From the NCBI RefSeq assembly GCF_000090795.2, contig NW_003546661.1, positions 21,778 through 85,777 on the forward strand: a stretch of 64,000 nt of DNA, given 5' to 3'. How positions within the stretch are numbered: position 1 is the stretch's first letter; each line of letters starts with the position of its first letter. The notes beneath the pieces were generated by a model. The model had not been told where the DNA came from. It saw only the letters and a list, made by a program, of their open reading frames with translations, and searched no databases. A program made the translations under genes and the position numbers. Positions 56,808 to 64,000 of the stretch are shown here, one piece after another. The DNA is from Amphimedon queenslandica (Eukaryota > Porifera > Demospongiae > Haplosclerida > Niphatidae).

Positions 56808-59800
56808 ATGGGAAACTCACCAACTGTTCCTGAAGATAATTCGGGTGAGGACTCCAAGCTCTACATTGATGTTGATCGACACAAGTGGCCCATACTGTAC
56901 TCTCCTGATTATGATATTTCATTCTGGAAGTTAGAGACTATTCATCCATTCGACAGTACTAAATGGAAACGAGTGTATCAATTATTGAATGAAAAGAATA
57001 TGTTGAAGGGCCTGGAAGATATAGTGCAACCTAATGAAGCCTCAGTAAGCGATCTCCTGGTTGTTCATACACAAGAGTATTTAGAGAGTCTTAAGGTATG
57101 GTTTATTACAATAAGTCTATAATAATGTATGTACATGTACATAAATCTAGTGACATTTACATCTATACGTAATGTACATGTATATGATAGTGGATTCCTT
57201 TTTGGAATGTCAAAATTATGTAGTTATTGAAGTGCAAAGTTTGTTTTGTGAAAGATCTACTCCTGCCATTTTATGGGTTTAAATTTTCATTTGAGCATAG
57301 AGAAGAATACCAACTACATTTGTAGCAAAAGTTTGGCACAAAGAAGGGTGCTAAGTTGGTGTGTCAAAAAAATTTTGGGTGAATCCATTACTTGTGGAGT
57401 GGTTTTGTTTGTATGTACATGTATATGTATACTCATATACATTACATCTGAGTTTGTTCTATTATAGTATCCCAAAACACATAATTAAGAATACATGTGC
57501 ATGTGTATCTTTTTAACCCTTTAGCACCGATAGATGTACTTTAGCATCATTAACATGTGTAGCATGTGTAGGTGTAGTACAATAGACGTATATGTACGTT
57601 ATTGTTATTGGCCTCACCCAGCTTTGTGTAGGCGAGGACTAGGTACTCAGCTTGTCTGTCTGTCATTCATTCATTCTGTGTGCTATATTTTGTCTTTGAG
57701 AATGTATATCTTTACAATCGCATGCTCTAAATCTGTTAGAGCTTCTCTTCTGTTAGGAAAAGTCTTGCTTTACTGCTTCGAGATGTTTAGAGAGCAGCTC
57801 TAGGTACATGTAGTACAAGCTTTTTAACTCACGAGAAAATACCTAGCAATAGCGGTAGTACTCTGGAGGTAAATGAGACTATTTCCCAGTAGATCAAGAC
57901 TAGTTATTCATTTAATATGTGTGGAACTCTTTAAATCTTTCTTGTTGGTGAGTTATACCAGGGGCATATCCAGCAGGGGCTGAGGGAGCCTTGAGCACCA
58001 CCCTCATGGCTGGGCTCAGAAAAAAATTACTCCAATCCTGGACTTTTGAATCACTACCAAGCCTCTTAACAAAGTTATCTAGCCCCCTGATCATGATTTC
58101 AGTAGTTTCCAGTGCTTTAAGGAGCGATCAGAAGTCGTAAGAAGTACCACTATGCTTGAAATTATTTTGACCCCACCCGTAATTCACGAAAATTAAGGAA
58201 AATGCCGTTTTACCGCCGCAAAAAGGGGTGAGCCAAAATTGCAGCGCGCTTCGCGCACCCTCAGCATTCCTCTTCTCCAATTTCTAGATACACCCTTGTT
58301 ATAGCTACTGGAATTTTATCCCGAGTAAAGTGCTGTAGCTGTAGTTTGCTAGTCTAAGGATCATAAACTCTCTTAAGTCACTCAATCTATCTAGGCAACA
58401 GTATTTGTGCCATTATAACATTATATAGCGCTTAGAAGAAGAGAAAAAAATCTGCAGCTTCCTACTCACATGGTCTTGCTAGTTGCTACATTATTGATAA
58501 TTAATGCCACGCCTCCAAAGTGGAAGTTGCTGGAGCCTGGGCCCTGGAGCAGCTTGCCACTTCTGCAAGCATGCAAGAGCAAGTGTAACTGCAGCTAGGA
58601 AGCTAGCTGTTATGATAATCCCTTGGCCTCAAGAGCACACTTTCTAAATTTTTTGCATAGTATGTTTTTGATAGATAGTGGCCACAACAAAAGCTATGGT
58701 TTTGAAAGTAACCCATGATGTATGAGTGCAATAAGTATAAATATAGTATACTGGCTTAGGCTAGCTAAGCCGAACACCTCCCAAACAGCTTTAGGGGCGA
58801 GGCCACGCACCTTTGGTGTCTCGTTTTATTATTAATTAATTTTGTTATTGTATTTATTAACGACCTGGGGGCGAAGCCCCCAGGTCGTTCCTATAATTGA
58901 ATTCACCATCGCGCTATGTATATATATATATTTATTTATTTGTATGTCCACACTTACATTTCTTCTATACACGTTGTATTGGAGAAATAACAAGCCTTAG
59001 CAACCACCCGCCCACGCTCCTTTACTTGAGTGGGTGTGGTCACGGCAAACAAAATGGCGGCTTTCACATGGGACAAAGTTAAGAGCTTTCTAACAGCAAG
59101 AGAGAGCATAGAGATACTGTCTAAACACTTCTCTAGAAGCATTATAAGGTAGAGAGAACCTCTATAAGTCTTAATAATGACCAAGTTGTACTTGCAAGGT
59201 GGTGAAATCAATTATAGGAATATTTTTTACCCTGTTACGCTTGTTTTTGAAGTGAGATTGGAAAAAGCATACCATTCTAGATAGCTTAAATAACTTCTCT
59301 TTCATCTGTCTAATATATAGTCGGTTTCAGTTGAGTTGCCCAAGCACCACCCCTTATAACTTTTTTATTACTAATGTTAGCAACCTGAAACTTGATATAG
59401 TTGCATAACGGGTTCTTCCGAAAATCTGTATCAATTTTTGAGTCTCTAGGTTCTCTGGAAGGTTCTGAATGGGTTCTTCCGCTCTAGTTCAAAGGGAGCC
59501 GCCATGATGAATCATTATGTTTACGCTACGTCACACTCGTGAATATAATTTGCATATCATTATTATTTTAAGAAAATTAATGTTTTTTATTGTATAAAAT
59601 AAAAGCAGACAGATAAGGTCCTCTAAAGAAGCAGGCATTCAACTAGCAGTCTGTACTACTGGAAAAAACTGCTATACCTGTCCACAGCCTTCTTGATCGC
59701 CGTTTTTCTTCATCACCCTCAACCTAGGTTGTTATCTTCCTTATTGGAGGTCTTTGTCAGGAGGTCTTTGTGACAGAAAAAAGTTTAGCCAGTGATAATG

Positions 59801-62800
59801 AAAGGTAGTAGTATCCAAAGTAAGGATAAAATAGACAATAAAAGGTCTTAGAGGAGAAGAAACGCTCAATGAAAGAGTTTGCTTGCACTTTGCCACCATT
59901 TTGGGTGTGGCTAGGAATGACGTTTTGTGATGCAAACATTGATTTACTTCCTGTGGCAACTCAAATGAAACTGACTATATGTATAACATTGTCAAAGACT
60001 CAAAACACAGTATAATTGTAGAAAATTACAGCAGCGCGAGTCAAACCGCAGAATCTATTAAAAGCGATCAGTGGCTGAGGTACTGTAAGCTATCTAGAAA
60101 ATGATATAAGAACAAAAATAAAATGTTTAGACTTGCTTTTTGGAAATTTTTTAGAAATGAGCAGAAAAGGTGAACAACTCCAGAGAGCTATTTTGCCTTA
60201 TATTTTAATAAAGAATTGTGTTGGGTGTGGCCACATTTTGCTTAGCAATGGCTTAGCAACCATGGCTGTGACAGAGTCACAGTAGTGTTTCCACTTGAAG
60301 CATCTTCAGTACCTGTTCATTCTTTTATATCCTACCTACTAGGTCCTTGCTACTTAACATGATAGAACTCTCTTTTGCTTCGCCAAGTCCATGTACATGT
60401 AGTTCAGAAAAACAGGAGTATCTTTACAATAGACACTCCATTGCGTTATGCTGCTTCATTTATTAAAATGATTCTTCTATCTAAGGATGACAAGATCTTG
60501 AGAGATACGCATTGCTAAGCTAGTTCTACCAGAAATTTGTTTTTTATCAAAATTAATTTTGACTGTGTGAGTATAGCTGCTACAATTAATTTTTGGAGTT
60601 GAAGGGTTAATGACATTTACATGTTCATGTATGTCAATAAAATTTGTTCTTCGGATGTATTATGCTAATAATGAGGATATCATTTTTAGGCACAACAATT
60701 TTATTGTATTGTATTATTTGTAGAACAAAACAGTGCAATGATGGCTTTTTTTTGCATTTGCATGTGTTAATTTTTCTCATTATCATTCTTTTAGAGTAGT
60801 ACAAATGTTGCAATGGTTGTTGAAGTACCCCCCCTCGCTATTGTACCAAATTATATAGTTCAGAATAAAATGCTACGACCTTTCCGATATCAGACAGGAG
60901 GAACAATTTTGGTACGCAAGATTTAGTGAAGTAATAACATGCATATACTACATGTATGTAGTAAATATCCTACATATTTTAACCAATTTAAATACATATA
61001 ATTTACATGTACCTTACTAGGCTGGTAAACTAGCAATGGAAAGAGGCTGGGCCATCAACATTGGTACGTTTATTGATTTATTCTAAACCTTAATTTTCAA
61101 CAACATACTTTTGAACAGGAGGGGGATTCCATCACTGTTGCAGTGGAGAAGGAGGGGGCTTTTGTGCATATGCTGACATTACTCTCTCTATTAGGGTATC
61201 AGCTTATTTTTTTGTGACATGCATATGATGCTGTATATTATTATAGTTTCTTTTTCAACGTGTTCCTGATGTAAAAAAAGTCATGATAGTAGACTTTGAT
61301 GCTCATCAAGTAATGTGTTTAACTAAAAGTTCAATGCACATGCACTTTTTGTTTTTATGTGTACACATAGGGCAATGGACATGAAAGGGACTTTATGGAT
61401 GATGATAAAGTGTACATTATGGACATGTACAATCGTTGGATTTATCCTAATGATATTAAAGCAAAATGTAAGTACATGACCAGAAGTCAGTGCACACTTT
61501 CCTCAACAATACATTGTTTACAGAGCATCATCCTTAAGGAATTACATGCTGACCTACTGTAGTATAGTTAAGCCACCCTTTCCTGCTTGTGTTTATTATA
61601 ATAACTCTTTGTGTATTGGACCTGAAGGCATGTGTTGTTAATCCTATTTTGTAGCAATTACTAATGTAAATAATGCAGCACTGGGTACCTGTACGTGTAG
61701 GTACATGTACATGTACATGTATGAGATACACTTACATTACATTATTGTAACAAGTATCAATTTCCATGTAGTAAGATATTGTAGAATTCTTCAGATGCTA
61801 TCTCTGTGTGACATGTACGTTGTATTGGTTTGAAGGCTATCATTTAAGTATCGCCTTTTTGAATTTTTTGTCAGGGCTACACCACAACCTTTGTGTTTAA
61901 AACTTTTGCTTTAGTGTAGTATATTAACATCCATTAAGTTTAATAATTTTACCATTAACTTTAATGAAATTAGGCCAAATGCTAAAATGGTTAAAATTTA
62001 TGGATTGCAACTATTAACATTGTAACCAATAATTCCAAGCATAAGGATGGACTTTATTCCTATCCTTAAGATAAGTTAACTCTGGCCATTGGTTTATATT
62101 GCACTTCCACTCTCCACTTGATGCTTTACATGTACATGTATGATAGATTATCTTTGCATTGTGAATCAGCCTACTATACAATGTACTTAATTCCCAAAAG
62201 ATAAGATTCTTATAGCCCGTTATTTTATATGCTTCCTTTATTTTGACAAGTTGACAAAAACGTATCGTTAGCTCACTGACAGATAGTTTACTGTTTATTG
62301 TGTTGCAGTAAACTTCTTGACTGTTCTCTGCAGTAAACACAACCCTAGTGAATCAAAGTAACAGATAAATTTTTACATTTATAACTACAGGCACCTGTGC
62401 ACGTATACTTGCCATACATGTACATGTATAATATGTGCAGTTTTATGTTAATTATGATCATGGTGGATACATGTACATGGTTTGGCACCTTTAGGAAAGA
62501 AAAGACAAATTTACATGTACAATATTATGATAGGCCATTGTACAATCAATTTTTGATCAAAAGTGTTGCAATGGTGATTTACCTTTTGACACATGCATGC
62601 TTTCCACTAGAATAGAACCAAATCCTATTTCAGCGTCAACATGACGTCAATCCTAGTAAACCTGCCTGAACTCTACATTTTGACTGTCAATAGCATTAGT
62701 TATTCTGAAGCACTGTACATATACATGTAAGTGATGTTGCTATTTTTACATGGGTATAAACAGAATGTTTTGTTATAGTCAAGAAGAGGATTTATTACCA

Positions 62801-63570
62801 TTGCAGCCAGAATAATTGCCTGTCTTAAATCTTTGAATTTTTTTCATCAAAATTGCATAAATTAGGCACTCTCATTTTTTAAAGCTGCTCCTTATCTACA
62901 ATCTTCACTGAAATTTAAGAGTTCTTTTAGTGTGATGTGTTCATGACCCATTGCGATTACATGTATTATTGTACAATTACATGTATTATTGATGGTTATA
63001 ATATTGGCAGTTTTATTTTGAACCACCAAATTATCCGGCTATGCAAATTTAGGTGACCTTGTCTGTGCTTCAGCAATAAAATGATAAATAAGAGTGTTTG
63101 TGTTGTACATATACATTGATGTGTCATATCTATTTTCCTAAATAGAGTTCTGTTATCACTTACATGTACATGTAGTAGTGCTGTATTTCTGGGCCCACCT
63201 AGCTTCATCTACAACCTTCATTTCATTTTAATGTGTTTATTTTATGAAGAAAATTTTATTTCATTGAGGGGATAGAGCAGTTCTGTTCTGCCACATCTAA
63301 CAGACAATGCATTAATATTACTAAAATAACCATACTACTAGACAGCTATTACAAATTCACTTATATGGTAGTGGCTAGTTCCATTTAGTTGCAATTATTA
63401 TTGTATGAATATAGAAATTCACATGCATGTATGTTATTTTGCAGCTGCTATTAATATGAAAATTGAATTGGATGTACATACTGGGGATGAAACATACCTC
63501 CGTCACATCAGAAGAAAACTTCCAGAAGCCCTTGATGAGTTTCATCCTGACATTGTTGTTTATAATGCTG
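56808..63570 (+). CDS. HDAC11: HDAC11, class IV histone deacetylase (3'-partial)
   Basis: Exons 56808-57095, 60795-60911, 61021-61063, 61119-61195, 61247-61309, 61371-61467 and 63445-63570 join in phase; the gene continues past the window. Conserved blocks in order: WPILYSPDYDISF near 26, RPFRYQTGGTI, AGKLAMERGWAIN, GGFHHC (catalytic His pair), GGGFCAYADITLSI, DFDAHQGNGHERDF (zinc-binding Asp and His) and DIVVYNAG. The following TD with the second zinc aspartate lies in the next exon outside the window. HDAC11 enzymes remove long-chain fatty acyl groups from lysine better than acetyl groups. The N-terminus MGNSPTVPEDNS differs from vertebrates and fits an N-myristoylation site. Intron 1 (3.7 kb) is filled with MITEs. 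Confidence 0.95.
57964..58291 (-). mobile_element. MITE with GCGCGAAGCGCGC core (copy B)
   Basis: Inverse match to 32877-33203 across the whole length, including CTAGCCCCCTGATCATGATT and the GCGCGCTTCGCGC palindrome. Confidence 0.8.
58292..58860. other. HDAC11 intron 1, no feature recognised
   Basis: No open frame or clear inverted repeat. Holds GGCTTAGGCTAGCTAAGCC (58752-58770), a short palindrome. Confidence 0.4.
58861..59250 (+). repeat. Dispersed repeat with terminal GGGGGC...GCCCCC hairpin (copy B)
   Basis: Starts with the perfect hairpin CGACCTGGGGGCGAAGCCCC...AGGTCG (58861-58887), then TCCTATAATTGAATTCACC ... GGTGAAATCAATTATAGGA and a GTTACGCTTG end. Inverse match to 19645-20011. Confidence 0.8.
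59315..59980. mobile_element. MITE with ATATAGTCGGTTTCAGTTGA ends
   Basis: 26-bp ends, ATATAGTCRGTTTCA-TTGAGTTGCC, in inverted orientation 666 bp apart. Contains GTGTGGCTAGG and CCACCATTTTGGG near 59900, related to the shared internal module. Confidence 0.8.
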
Positions 63571-64000
63571 GTACGTTGCCTGTCCAAAAGAATAACAGTT
63601 AATGTTGATATTTCATTGTATGTGAAACTTGTTGTTGATCTGTTTAAACAAAATCATATGCTCTACTTACTATTATTCATGCCTTGTTGATTGTTACATT
63701 TACTACATATGGAAGTAGCTTTGTTATATCACTTCCAGATGCGTATGGACAGAATTTTTCTTGTTTGCATTGAAGATGGTGTTGTTGTTTAACTTTAAAG
63801 TAGAACTGAAAGTGATGTTATTGTAAGCAACATGCTGTTCTTTATCAGTAAACATAATTAGGCAAACTTCAGCTAAGCCTACTGAGATTAAATATTCTCC
63901 AACCATTGTGCTCAGTTATCTGACCATTATTCTGTTTTTCTGCCTTTTGTCTAAGCAATATATTTTTTTATTGATGATGCAGTTTTCTTTTAAAATACAT
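63571..64000. other. HDAC11 intron continuing off the window
   Basis: Starts with the GTACGT donor after exon 7. No following exon (expected to start with TD) is present before the end. Confidence 0.6.

Noticed and set aside
59741-59959. Minus-strand frames at 59741-59959
   Set aside because: They lie fully within the MITE 59315-59980 and have no conserved motif.
1-64000. CRISPR-like array reading of the repeated TACATG units
   Set aside because: Units are only 6 bp, directly adjacent and without unique spacers. The DNA is eukaryotic.
1-64000. tRNA or rRNA genes
   Set aside because: No A-box/B-box pair with a cloverleaf and no rRNA-like conserved blocks were noticed by eye. A covariance-model search would be needed to exclude them.

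Overview
The window is eukaryotic nuclear DNA from an early-branching animal, most probably a demosponge. It is AT-rich, its genes contain short introns with GT...AG borders, neighbouring genes share very short intergenic spaces, and it carries a sponge-style NLR (NACHT) gene. The short word TACATG and its palindromic repeats are scattered everywhere outside exons. The species assignment is inferred from this style, not from a database match.

Layout. 1-3.2 kb: no recognisable gene. 3.3-6.2 kb: a cluster of four small Rab/Ras-like GTPase units, two on the + strand that lack the P-loop exon and two complete two-exon genes on the - strand. 6.6-11.2 kb: AARSD1 (tRNA-Ala editing), 11 exons, with several MITEs in its introns. 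12.2-15.5 kb: a large single-exon NLR (-). 15.5-28 kb: a transposon graveyard with nested insertions: a long-TIR Harbinger/DDE_Tnp_4-type element carrying two other elements, a DIRS-like tyrosine-recombinase retrotransposon split by a Ginger-like element, and many MITEs. 28.1-29.6 kb: a coiled-coil, possibly VPS9-like gene (-). 29.7-44.6 kb: SART3 (23 exons, + strand, with a 6-kb intron full of repeats and a Crypton-type recombinase remnant). 44.7-45.8 kb: intronless TRDMT1/DNMT2 (-). 45.9-54.8 kb: a TGN38/TGOLN2-like membrane protein with fifteen 15-residue repeats (+). 55.0-56.6 kb: RIBC2 (-). 56.8-63.6 kb: HDAC11 (+), running off the right edge of the window.

The genes from 28 to 64 kb alternate head-to-head and tail-to-tail. 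Three divergent pairs (VPS9-like/SART3, TRDMT1/TGOLN2-like, RIBC2/HDAC11) are separated by only about 110-165 bp between start codons, and SART3/TRDMT1 converge with 72 bp between stop codons. This predicts shared bidirectional promoters and overlapping 3' ends. The exon models for AARSD1, SART3, RIBC2, HDAC11 and the TGOLN2-like gene were joined by hand; splice phases agree at every junction and the total lengths are multiples of three for the complete ones.

The least explained parts are the GTPase cluster (natural Gln-to-Leu changes in switch II and orphan terminal exons), a sequence module shared by otherwise different MITE families, and the intron-filling MITEs.
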